Shown here one piece after another: positions 23,784-35,300 of a stretch of DNA of 64,000 nt. The DNA is from Citrus sinensis. Its lineage: Eukaryota > Streptophyta > Magnoliopsida > Sapindales > Rutaceae. The stretch spans positions 32,257,501 to 32,321,500 of the forward strand of contig NC_068560.1 of NCBI RefSeq assembly GCF_022201045.2, in the 5' to 3' direction. The notes under the pieces were generated by a model. The model saw only the letters and a list, made by a program, of their open reading frames with translations, did no database searches and was not told where the DNA came from. A program made the position numbers and the translations under genes. The first letter of the stretch is position 1; every line of letters starts with the position of its first letter.

Positions 23784-26262
23784 AGAGTGGCTTCCAAAAC
23801 GTATGTGTACATATTTTTTAACCGCATCGTTCGTGCTAGTAATAATGGGGTCCCGTCTCCTAATTCGGGCTATTACTAAATATATTCTTTTGTTCCATGA
23901 TATATTTCAGGCAAGTGAATCAGTCGTATTATTATTGTTCAGATTGAAATGTGCGGAGTGGGTCAATAATGCTTGAGACATGTATTTATTGTGAGTACCT
24001 ATATTATTTTCGATTGGTATTTATGGCTTGATTACGAGTTGAAATATGGTTCAGACATTGATGTGTCTTGAAGTTATAATAATGCATTATTAATCAACAT
24101 TGTAACGTTCTCTGATTTTTTTGATAGTCATCAATTAAAAAGAGATATTTTTTCAATTTTTTGTTATGGCTATTGCATCTGTTGAAGCAGCTATCATATT
24201 AGTTATTATTTCGTTAGTTTATTGTAGGGTTGGCAAAATTTGGGTTTGGGTATTGTGATACCCGGTCCGGATGTAATTTTTAAATATCCGGGTCGGCTTT
24301 TTAAGCCCCACATCCGGGAACCCGAATTTTATATTTTTAATATTATATATGTATATATTTTTTTATAATTTATAAGTTTTAAATTTATTTCAATAAAATT
24401 TGACATGAAAATATAAACTTTAAGTGTTTAAAACTTTAGATATATGTAATAGATGAGTCACATAAATATAAATATTTAAAATAATATATTTTATAATTTT
24501 TTTTAATAAAATTCAGGTTCCGAGTTTATCAAGTGATGTCCAAAATCGTCTCGACTTCCTACCCAACCTAAAGTCTGGGTGCAATTCAGGTCCGAACTGA
24601 GCCGTACGAATATTTTTACCACCCTAATTTATCGTAACAAAAAATCGACCCGTATCAATCAATCACTTTGTTGGGTCCGATCTTCCATGCAATGCAATGC
24701 AACTTTCAAATAATTATAACATCTGTGAAATCTTGTGGCTTGTATTTTGCATGCATGGAGATTGGAGATTGGGACAGTGCAGCCAAGCCAACCAAGCCAG
24801 GACACTGATTGTGTTGTGTCCCATGCATATACATCAATGGAGAGGGCAGTAGCTGGTTGGGAGCAATGTTAATTGGTCCACAACCACAAACAGTAGGGAA
24901 TGACAGATATGATATGAGAGCTTGTCTCTGCTCTTTGAAAACAAAAACAAAAACAAAAAAAAAAGGACTTGGGAAAATGTCTTAATGCTATGATTGCTTT
25001 GCTTTGCATTATTTGAGCATCTGCCGTGCTGCTTCTCTCTGGCGACATCTGCAACACACATGATCATCTCAGGCAAATTTTGCCCTAGCTTTACAACCAT
25101 GGAAATGCTTTCCAAGAATGATATAGAGCTTCTGTAATGCCACTGTTTAGGGCTTTAGGCACATTCATTTTGAATAAAAAATGAGAGATAGTACACTTGA
25201 AAGTGGGGTCGAGGGCCCCAGCTTGAGACCTTAATTAAGGGCACTAAAAAATTAAATCCACCTCTAATTAATAAATCCGGGAGGAAAGATGTGTTGAGAT
25301 AGATTTATCTTCTTAAGTATGGATAAAAAAATTATTATATCTTCTTAAGTAATTAATGCAAAGTATTTTTATCAATAAAAGAAAAGTTCGCTCACTTACT
25401 ACACTTCAAATCTGGATTAGTCGAGGTCCAATGCGGTCACCGAAAATTGGATGGTTTAAATAAAAAAAAAAATTCACTCACTTAGCTTACAAATGCGTAG
25501 CTCATTTGCGCTGGCTTCTCATTTATATATACTAAGGTGTTTTGAATTAAATAAGATCAATTCGCTGGAATATATTTGAAGTTTGAACTAAATTCATTAT
25601 AAAGTTAACTATTATTTATATTTTGGAATATACAAAATGTGGAGATTTATTTTTGAAAAAAAAATTAAACTTAGACAGTGAGTTCTCTCGTGTGATGAGT
25701 TTCTTCTGATTTCACCTGCGTGATTAATAATTAATAGATTAAAATTACAAGAGTATAATTAAATCACAATTGATCACTAATAGCTATGAACACGTGGCAC
25801 AATATTCTACTCTACAGTAACTTGTGTTGGATGACAGAACAAATTGTTTCTTGTTTTATTTATAATTGTGGGTATATATATAACACGAATTACAATATTG
25901 TCACAATAAATAACATAGTCTGGATCAAATACAAATCAAATAAAATTCTAATTAGCCAATGACACGGTAGTGGGTATTATCTGCACTTTTTTTTTCAAAT
26001 TTAAAAGTTTGATAAACAAGAGAGAAAGAGTTAGATAATGATCAGCCAAAAGATCAATAACAACTCTTCCATTTAAGAGGGAGTTTTTTAAGTTCCAAAA
26101 GAGAGATAAGAGGAAAGTTTTAAAACTGGAACTGAAAAATGTTATCTGCCCATTAGCCTTTATTTAAAAACCGCAAAACAGGACTTAAACAAAAAGCCCC
26201 GAAGAATTAGACTAAAAAAAAAACTTGGTGGCTACATTCCATCAACATTTGTGCTGACTGAA
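23784..26262. other. Intergenic region, no gene seen
   Basis: Contains the hAT-like element at 24225-24626 and otherwise AT-rich DNA up to the lipid transfer protein promoter. A 93-codon minus-strand frame at 24834-25115 has no recognisable domain and is largely low-complexity Phe/Leu. Confidence 0.55.
24225..24626. mobile_element. Old hAT-like non-autonomous element
   Basis: Starts TAGGGTTGGCAAAATTTGGG and ends with the reverse complement of TAGGGTGGTAAAAATATTCG. These are the TAGGG(T)GGCAAAA-type termini common to a plant element family whose sub-terminal sequence resembles repeated CCCGGGT/CCGGGT motifs. Flanking octamers GTTTATTG and ATTTATCG match at 6 of 8 positions, consistent with a decayed 8-bp target duplication. 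There is no coding capacity. Confidence 0.55.
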
Positions 26263-27245
26263 ATGGAAAAAACTGCCAGAGTTTTGTTCATTGCATGCAT
26301 TTTGGTGGCATGGGGTGGTGGTGCTGTTACAGCCTTAGAGACATCATCACCTTCCGCATCCCCTGGACCTCAACCCTCAGGGGACTGCTCTGAAGTCATT
26401 TATAACTTGTCTGATTGTTTGGATTTTCTGAGTAAAGGGAGCAATCACACGAAGCCAGGCTCTAATTGTTGCTCTGGGTTTGAATCAGTGATCAAATCCA
26501 ATTTTCACTGCATCTGTGAAGCCATAAAGAGTAGTTCTGACTTGGGTTTGGATTTGAATTTGACTAGAGCCTTCACTCTTTCCTCTGATTGTGCCATTTC
26601 TGCTCCTCCCCTTAAAAAATGTGGCGGTAACTCTATCTTATATCACTTGTTTTCATGTAGTCATTTTCAGTTTCATGGGGCCCGTAACTTATAAAGTGTC
26701 AGTTCAAATAGGCAATTTATAATTAAGTTAATTTTGTTTACTAAAAGATGGTAATCTGTTTTGTTCATGCAGTTCCTGCTCCTCCAGCTCCTCCAGCTCC
26801 TCCATCTCCTGGTACATATGATATGATATAGTATACTCTACGCAATTCTTGTTAAATTCAAAGCATCTGAACACCAATATTTAGTTTCATATTTCACTTC
26901 TTCATACAAGTTGAAGCAGCATTGCATTATTATATTTAATCAACCTAAAGCGTTATCATCTTATTTGCTTGTTATATATATGCTGCTGGTGCAGTTACGC
27001 CCCCATCACCACCAAAGAAATCTCCAACACCATCCCCATCGCCACCAAAGAAGTCTCCAACACCATCACCGTCGCCACCAAAGAAATCTCCAGCTCCGGC
27101 GCCATCAGGTGGTGACACCCCAGCTCCAGCCCCATCTCCGCATCCACATAATGGAGCTGCTTGTGGCAAGGCTGCTGCATCCTTCACGGTTGTTGTTATC
27201 AGCATGCTTTTTGCTGTTGCTTCATTCAGCATCAACTCAGTTTAA
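26263..27245 (+). CDS. Non-specific lipid transfer protein, GPI-anchored type
   Basis: Binds lipids at the outer plasma membrane or cell wall. Three exons, 26263-26626, 26773-26811 (39-nt microexon) and 26995-27245, give 217 residues. Signal peptide at residues 1-24. The eight-cysteine motif is complete: C42, C52, C69-C70, C83-x-C85, C110 and C120. A Pro-rich linker follows. It holds a PAPPAPPAPPSP block from the microexon, then three tandem 11-residue repeats of SPPKKSPTPSP type. The C-terminus is NGAACG plus a hydrophobic tail, fitting GPI-anchor addition. The start is the ATG at 26263; an in-frame GTG upstream is not used. AATAAA overlaps the stop region at 27244. Both flanking introns are phase 1, so the microexon can be skipped in frame. 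Confidence 0.92.
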
Positions 27246-28084
27246 TAAATTAGGGATATGATATGATTATTAATTTCTTCTGTCAGTAGTTTTGGTTTTA
27301 TTCGTTAGGTACATTGCCTATGTTTGGCCCGTTAGACGCTACTTCTAGTCACTCTTTATTTTCCATTTTCTTTAGGTAGCATCAGGTTGTGTGTTCTATT
27401 TTCATCTCTCTCTAAATGCATATTCAGTCGGTACCATAAAACATCGTGCTGGATTTTATCTCCGGTGTATAGACAATAACCATTGTTGGCCCAATGAGGC
27501 AAAAGAGGGAATCGGCCCGTGTTCCATTTAAACTTTTCCTTGAAAGAAACTGGGCCTTGTGTGAAATCTGAAAAGTGGTTTTGTATTAACGATAACGACT
27601 CTCATATGCAGTCAAGGTCCCCCATTTGAGGTCACCTCGTTATTGAATTCCATATTTTTTTTTTTATTATATTACCATTTCGTAATATTTTTATATGCGG
27701 TATGGAAACGTCCGTGCAGATAAATGAAAGAAGTTAGCATGTAGCTTTGCATAGATTTGATGATTATAATTTCAATGGTATCAAAAACAACGTTAATAGA
27801 TGTCGAAATGTGATTGAGGGCAACGGTTTAGGGTGGCCGCCAGTGGGTAATTATATTTTTATTTATAAAATTTAAAATGATAAATTTAAGAAAAATAAAA
27901 ATAAAAACTTTTAAGCTATTAATAATTTTAAAAAATTTAATTAATATAAAGTATTATTAAATATAATGCTATAAAATGTAACACCCAACTTGTACATTAT
28001 TAAAAATAATACAATACAATTGCAATACAACTTAATTCAATGCATTCTTGCATTAAATAATGTAATATAATGTACCAAATATAC

Positions 28085-28228
28085 CATTAAGTTATTAAAG
28101 TAAAGAATAAACTAAAAAACAAGTTAAACATACATTTCAATATAGCGGATTTTGTCTAGTAACATATTGAAGTGTATATTTCTCTTGTTTTTTTTAACTA
28201 ATCACTTACTTTAATAATTTAAGGGATC
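28085..28228. repeat. Foldback (long inverted repeat)
   Basis: The left arm contains TTATTAAAGTAA and AAAAAACAAGTTAAACATACATTTCAATAT-like sequence. It is mirrored by the right arm ATATTGAAGTGTATATTTCTC ... TTACTTTAATAATTTAA. Arms are about 60 bases with scattered mismatches, around a loop of roughly 15-20 bases. A transcript would form a long imperfect hairpin. It may be a small MITE remnant. Confidence 0.65.
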
Positions 28229-28533
28229 CCTCATTGATCCATGAATAACAAATTATTCAATATATTGATATGTGATTTTTAAGAGCTCTATTTTCGGTCT
28301 AAGGCACAAAATGTCCTCCAATTAGTTGCAATATTTTGGGTGATATAAATAACCAATGCTTGAGAAGGCTGATTAAAGCTTATGCTAAAAAGAAAATAAA
28401 AATATAAATGCAAACGCTCTTATATATTATGTGACTACTGAGGCTGTGACTCTATCTTATATACGGCTGCCGGTTGGTTTTACTGCTAAGTGAAATGAGG
28501 AAGCGTTCCAAGCGAAATTAGACTTGCTTGAGA

Positions 28534-29065
28534 CAATGGCGGATCTAAAAAAATAATTTACCGGGGGCTAAATTAGATAATAGTAAAATATAAAAAATTA
28601 AAATTTTGAATATATAAAATATTTATAATTAGTCTCTACGCATTTTTATATTTTAAAAATGTTATGCAATAGACTTATTATCAATATTATTAAATTTATT
28701 ATTTCTTATACAGACAACCAAACTATCACTTATCTCATCTGATTCCAAAGATGATCATTCATGAGTTTTATTACTGAAAATGTTCGTTCTACTATTATTA
28801 TATAAATTGGAAGAATTAACCATATTTTTTAGAATATAAAATATTTTGAGTAGTTGGCTATCATTATTTTTAATTAAAATATATATTTTTATATTTTTTT
28901 AAAGTCAAAGTTTAAATTTTATTGGTTTTACATTTTATAGTGACTATTTTAATAAATTTAATAGGGTTAATTAAAAAATTAAAAAAAAATCTTTTATTTT
29001 TAAATTTTTTTTTTTGGCCAGTGGGGGCTTGAGCCCCCACTAGTCATGTGCTGTATCCGCCTCTG
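28534..29065. mobile_element. hAT-type non-autonomous transposon with 8-bp target duplication
   Basis: Flanked on both sides by the identical octamer GCTTGAGA (28526-28533 and 29066-29073). The left end CAATGGCGGATC matches the reverse complement of the right end, CAGAGGCGGATA, except at two inner positions and the last base. A sub-terminal hairpin GTGGGGGCTT/GAGCCCCCAC lies at 29021-29040. At 532 bp and AT-rich it encodes no transposase. The 8-bp duplication and CA-starting termini are typical of hAT elements. Confidence 0.85.
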
Positions 29066-29432
29066 GCTTGAGAGGGCTTTTCAATGATTATAAGCTTTCG
29101 TGGAAAGAGTTTATAATTTAATGAGAAATGAAACAATAAAGTTTATCCAGAAAAAAATTGAATGGCGCAGGAGAATAAAGTTTATCTGAACACTAAGGTT
29201 CATTAAAACTAAAATATGTGAATAAACAAATAAAATACGACTTATTATGACTTATTATGTATTGTTTGGAAGACAGAATAAACAAATAAAATACGAATTT
29301 GAGTATATATAATTTTTTGGTGCTTACCAAACACCAATTATTACATGCGTAGGAGTCTATATCTTAGAACAGATCGGTCCCCGCCAAATAATGAATGATT
29401 GAACATTAATAAAGACTATAATTAACAGTCTG

Positions 29433-29514
29433 TTAAGAGAGATGGCAATTTGAGAAGCACTGGCGACCTCATATTAAGAGAGATGGCAATTTGAGAAGCA
29501 CTGGCGACCTCATA
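29433..29514. repeat. Perfect 41-bp tandem duplication
   Basis: Copies at 29433-29473 and 29474-29514 are identical; each starts TTAAGAGAGATGGCAATTTG. The sharp identity indicates a recent event. Confidence 0.92.
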
Positions 29515-31464
29515 CGAATATGCACAAGAAAGTGAAGGCTTGCCGTGTTCATGGCCGCCACATATTTTTGTTCACACGTGTGTTTCAAGTTTCATAAATA
29601 AGCGTGCACGAATAAATTAAAAATTTTCTTAGCGCAACGCAGGGCGATGCCAGAAAATGGGAAAGCTCTAGGGAGACAAAGTTAAAAAGCTTTAGGCTTT
29701 TCTTATTTTAATGGCGTCAAAAGAATCAACATTATGCTTGAGAGGTCAGGTGCCGATATATAAGAGCTTGAAACAGAAGTATGAAGATTATACATAGCAG
29801 TTGACGAACTTGCAAGATTGAGGATGAAACATTGATCAGAGGATGCGGCCTTACTCATTGTAGCAATTGCAATTAAATTAGGAGAAAAAAAAACATGAAA
29901 TTGAAGAGATGACTAATCTATTGGCTGGTAGAGATGAGAGCTGATGAAGCTAGAAATAGATGAGGACGTAACATTTATCTCATCAAGTTGTCATGCAGAG
30001 CTAAATGAGAAACTAATGTATTAATGAGTGACGCATCACTTAAAATATATGCTATATATCGTGATGAGGGTGAGGATGTGGTTTTCTTCATTGCCCGTTC
30101 CTTTTGATTATTGACCTTAAAACGAATTTCTGAGCTCTCGTTAATCTTTGATCAAACTTTTTCACCCCTCTGTGATTTGCTCAAACCTTACGGGGGAGCA
30201 AGGGTGAATGGGCTTTAAGGGTGTTTCCGGCTTCTCTCATCCGAGACCAAAATGGCAGCTAGACTGTTTGGACCCTGGAATTCCCAGTCCAAATTGCTAA
30301 CGTGCGTTAACTTGCGATAAAGCCACCACACTTTTCACCACAAAATTCCATTTTGATAAGCCACTACCAAACATACACCTGTTCGAGTCATAACACAATT
30401 TTAAAATAAGGACGTGTTGTGTTGTGATAGTTTCATGAGTTTTCATTGAAGAAAAGGTAAAGGACAAGAGCATGAATTAATTAATTATACGACACAAATA
30501 GGGAGCGCATGTATGGACCTAACCTCCAACCATAACCGAACCCCCCCCCCCCCAACTCATTCTAAATTAATTGATTTCTGTATATCAAACACCTTCATCG
30601 ACACATCTTATCTCCAATCAGTCCATCAACCATTTAAACAATCCTCATCACCTAGGTCATATCACTTGAATGGGCTTATCCACACAAATCACCTATATAT
30701 ATTTTTTGACATTAAAATTAAAATTTTCTAGTACACTCTCAATGCAGCAATCCTGTGATTGATTTAATTCTTAGTCACGTAATACTTGCATTTTTTTGGA
30801 AAATTCATAAAATTCATTGTCAATAGAAATTGTTGACTGTCTACTGCGGCAGACATGATGTCCACTATGCGAATCACACTTATGTTGGACTGTTTTTGTA
30901 AATTGACTGACTAGTTGGGCCATTTCCGTAAATTTCCAGGCAGAAGTCTTCTTATAGACAACAGCGAAGTAATTGATTGATTGGGACCCAGAGTAAATGT
31001 CACTCATCTCATCTATAATAAAGAGGGAGAAGGAAAGGAGGGGTTGGTTGGCATTTGGCAAGTCACAAATGGCACACCATCTAGCTCTCAGTCAATGTAC
31101 ACACACACTACACGACAAGCAGCCGGGTCCCAATTAGAAAAATGGATTCGTACAAGAAAAAATTCCGGATTGGGCTCTTGATTCTCCAATGAACCTTTGG
31201 GTAGCTGGGAAGTAACTGCGTACGAATTACACCGCTTCATGTTGTTGTCGTATGAGAGAAATGGCATTGGCACTTGGCAGCCGGCAGGGCCGCAGGGGTT
31301 AGTAAACAATTGAGGAGAGAAGAAGAGAGGAGCGGTGAGGGCAGGTACCACGTGCAGGGTTGTATCATTAAAGGCCGTTAGAAGTCTTCGACATTGAAAA
31401 GGCCCACCACCTTCCCCCAACTCAAACCTACCTCTCAAACCTACTTCCTTCAATTCAATTTCCT

Positions 31465-31473
31465 TATAAAATA
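31465..31473 (+). promoter_or_regulatory. Probable TATA box of ACC1
   Basis: TATAAAATA lies at a fitting distance before a leader that contains a (TC)n tract at 31651-31667 and a splice donor at 31741 (CCAG/GTTTCT). The matching acceptor is at 32390, just before the start codon. The leader intron would be 650 bp. The transcription start is estimated near 31500. Confidence 0.45.
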
Positions 31474-32391
31474 TAAGTAAACTCAACTAAACAATACTTG
31501 TTAGACTCATCATTCCAACGTTTCTTCACGTAACGCAACAAACAACATTTTGACTTGATCACATTCTTACGTAGACACAGGAAAGTCAATAAGTAAGTAA
31601 TTCCATTGGCGTGAGCTGCTGGTTCTCTTAATGCCACAATCCATATGAGCTCTCTCTCTCTCTCTCTAATGCTTCATACCCAGATAGGAATTTGAGGCCA
31701 CTTTGATCCCAGCTTTCTGAATTTTGCATCTTCTTTCCAGGTTTCTCACTTTTACATTCTGCTCTCCCTTGGGGTGTGATTCTGAATTGGTTTTGAACCT
31801 CTGTTTGATTAAACTTTTCTTTGACTTTGATCTTTTTGTTTATACCCTTTGTACTTTTACGTAGTTAATGGGGTTTCAAGTGTTTGACTTTCTTTTCAAA
31901 GTGGTGTCTTTTTGGTGTAAATCAATTTTTATTTTCATTTTTTTATGATCCTGCATCTTAGGTACCATACTTCACTAAGGCTGCTTTTGGTTGCTTGGAA
32001 GTGGAATTGGACGCTTTAGTAGTTGGTGTCAATGGATTTGGAATATAGTTGTGATTGTGTGTGTACAAAGTGTCCATCAGCAAGTTCGATGGGTGCAACA
32101 GGCTAATTTATATCACTGAATCCAAATTCCATTTCTAAATGCAACTAATCAGTCTTATTGCAATGCCTTGAATTTTTCTCGTTCAAGTTCAGCTTTGTTT
32201 ATGAACTTTGCTTGATTTTGATTGGTTGATTCTCAGTGCCATTTCTTGATCAAGTTTCAAGAACTTGATCCTTTTTATTTTAGATTAAATGCCATATGTT
32301 TCAATGATCAAACCGAATAAGAACAACTCGATTCTACGGTGTAACTCTCTACCCGCAGTGGTGTTGACTGTACCATTTTTCTCCTTGCAGC

Positions 32392-35300
32392 ATGTCAGAA
32401 GCCCAAAGGAGATCAGCAATGGCTGGTCTTGGGCGTGGCAATGGGCACATAAATGGTGCTGTACCAATCAGGAGCCCTGCTGCAATGTCCGAAGTTGATG
32501 AATTCTGTCGTTCCCTTGGAGGGAAAAAGCCAATCCATAGTATTTTAATTGCAAACAATGGAATGGCGGCTGTCAAGTTTATACGAAGTATTAGGACATG
32601 GGCTTATGAAACATTTGGCACAGAGAAAGCAATTCTATTGGTGGCCATGGCTACTCCTGAGGATATGAGAATAAATGCAGAACATATTAGAATTGCTGAT
32701 CAATTTGTGGAAGTTCCTGGCGGGACCAACAACAATAATTATGCAAATGTCCAGCTCATTGTAGAGGTCTGTCTATTAAAGTTCATAAATTTTGTGCACA
32801 ATTTCTATTGCTCCATAGACAATAGGCATTTTCAATTTTGTCTTTTGTTTCTGACAGTTTATGCTTGTAACTATGAAACAGAAAACCCAACTCTGTTGAA
32901 AAGGCATTTGAGCTAGAAATTCGTAATTACATTTTTCATACTCTCTTCTACTACTATAAGTTGTGAACCTAAGGGTTTTAGAACAGCAGAAACAAGTTTT
33001 ATACTGAGGTTTATGGAAGCTCACGATCACTACTTTATTATCTCTTTGAAAATGTGAAAAATTTCTTGGTATATATGTGGTTTTCTTTTGACAGTGTTAA
33101 TTTTTATTTTGGCTGTCAGCACAGTTCATTACATTTGCTTGAGAATTGCAGTTGGATAAATGAATAACCTCTGCTTATCTTTTAATTTTTATTGTCATAA
33201 TTCTTGGTTAATCAGATGGCAGAGATGACGCGTGTTGACGCGGTTTGGCCTGGTTGGGGCCATGCCTCCGAGATCCCTGAGCTCCCGGATACGTTGAGCA
33301 CAAAGGGAATCATATTTCTTGGTCCCCCAGCTACATCAATGGCAGCATTGGGAGATAAGATAGGATCATCATTAATTGCTCAAGCAGCCAATGTTCCCAC
33401 CCTTCCCTGGAGTGGTTCACATGTAAGTATTCTTTCCTCTTTAATTTCCCCTTCCCCCTTATTTTTACAGGTTGTCTGACATCTTATATCCCAATTTCTC
33501 TCTTCCAGGTGAAAATTCCTCCAGAAAGTTGCCTGGTTACCATCCCAGATGATGTATACAGGCAAGCTTGTGTATATACAACAGAGGAGGCAATTGCAAG
33601 TTGTCAAGTGGTGGGTTATCCTGCAATGATCAAGGCTTCTTGGGGTGGTGGTGGGAAAGGCATAAGAAAGGTTTGTTTCATACTTAAAATATGCATTATC
33701 CTAGGGATGGATATACCTCTATACTAATATGCCATCGAGTTGTGAAATATTGTTAACTTTTTTCTCCTAATTTTTATTTTATAAATTGGCTACCTCCACG
33801 TTGTAGTTGAGAAAGTCAGATTGTTAAAATTTCTTGTCTGGCTGAGAACTTGGTTTGGACCACCTTTCTCCTTAGATATTTGGTGATTTGAACTAAGCAT
33901 TCCGGTTTGCTAGGTTCATAATGATGATGAAGTTAGAGCATTGTTCAAACAAGTTCAGGGGGAAGTTCCTGGCTCGCCTATTTTTATAATGAAGGTTGCT
34001 TCCCAGGTTAGGTCAAAATAGTATATTTTGTTTTGAATGAAATGCTTATTCTAATTGCTATATTTGATGTTATTTTCTAATGACCTATTTGGATTTATTG
34101 TAATCAGAGCCGGCACTTAGAAGTCCAGTTACTGTGTGACCAGTATGGAAATGTTGCAGCTTTGCACAGTCGTGATTGTAGTGTTCAGAGGCGGCACCAA
34201 AAAGTAAGTTCAATACGAGGATTTATTTTAAAATTGGTTGGAAATTAATGGCTTTCCTTTCTTTTATTTCTCATTTTTGTGATATTGACATTGTAACACC
34301 CACAGCCAACTCCTTGCCAAAGAAACATGGTTTATCTTGAATTTTCCTGCTCTTTTTCCTTTAAGATTTCATATGGTATCATACTCTGTAGATAATTGAG
34401 GAGGGTCCAATTACTGTAGCTCCATTGGAGACAGTGAAAAAGTTGGAGCAGGCGGCTAGAAGGTTGGCCAAATGTGTAAACTATGTTGGAGCAGCTACTG
34501 TTGAGTATCTGTACAGTATGGAAACTGGAGAATACTATTTCTTGGAGCTCAACCCTCGGCTTCAGGTTTGTGTTGTGTTTCTTAACTTGATTCTGCACCA
34601 TGCAGCAGATTCTCATTAGGCAGTCATTTTGCTGGTTGTAGGTTTTTATATGATCTCTTTGAATTTGTATTAGGGAATCTATGCGTATTTTCCTATATCC
34701 AATCTACTTAATTTTTTCTCAAAAAATTTACACCTATTGTCATAGTGTTAATTAGTGTGCAAATGTGAAGAAAATAAAGGTGCATTGCATGCTCAATATC
34801 ATTGCAAAACTGTAAAATGTTTGTTTATGTGCTGGCCTGGTCTTTTTTTTTTGTTCAATCTAGTAGAAAATTATTCACCTCTTTGTCTTGAAAAGTAAAT
34901 CTGTAAGCATGTCCTAAGTCACCGACAAAGCTGTATATGCTATTGACATTTTACCTGATTATGTTTTGATTTAGTGTCATTTATTTCTTGATTACAGTGT
35001 CCTGCTTTCTCCTTCTTGATATGTCATTCAGTCACTGAAAATATGTGGCTTATTGGAAAATAGGTAGAGCACCCAGTCACTGAGTGGATTGCTGAAATAA
35101 ATCTTCCAGCAGCCCAAGTTGCAGTTGGGATGGGTATTCCTTTGTGGCAAATTCCAGGTACGGTTTTGCTTGTCTCAGTATCTCTTTCAATGCTTTTTGT
35201 ATAGCTATTGGCTGAATATTTCAACAATATTCTGTTGTGTAACTCAATTAATCAGAAATAAGGCGATTCTATGGAATGGAACACGGTGGAGGGTATGATG

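Larger units (their letters stand above)
27250..31464. other. Intergenic region rich in small repeats, no gene seen
   Basis: Holds a 140-bp foldback (28085-28228), a hAT-type element (28534-29065), a direct repeat of GAATAAACAAATAAAATACGA around 29221 and 29276, and a 41-bp tandem duplication (29433-29514). There is also a C13 homopolymer at 30541-30553. 29520-30120 is less AT-rich but shows only short interrupted frames. The last several hundred bases are the ACC1 promoter. Confidence 0.55.

Noticed and set aside
24834..25115. 93-codon minus-strand frame starting MESISMVVKLGQNLPE
   Set aside because: The second half is a Phe/Leu run from an A-rich tract; no family recognised and no second exon found.
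26972..27235. 87-codon minus-strand frame with GGDGDGVGDFF repeats
   Set aside because: Antisense reading of the Pro/Lys repeat of the lipid transfer protein gene; the repeat explains the long open frame.
30541..30553. C13 homopolymer (and G14 at 57557-57570)
   Set aside because: Simple homopolymer runs prone to length error; no functional reading beyond that.
31088..31486. 132-codon minus-strand frame in the ACC1 promoter
   Set aside because: Overlaps the presumed ACC1 promoter and TATA box; no domain and no conserved motif.
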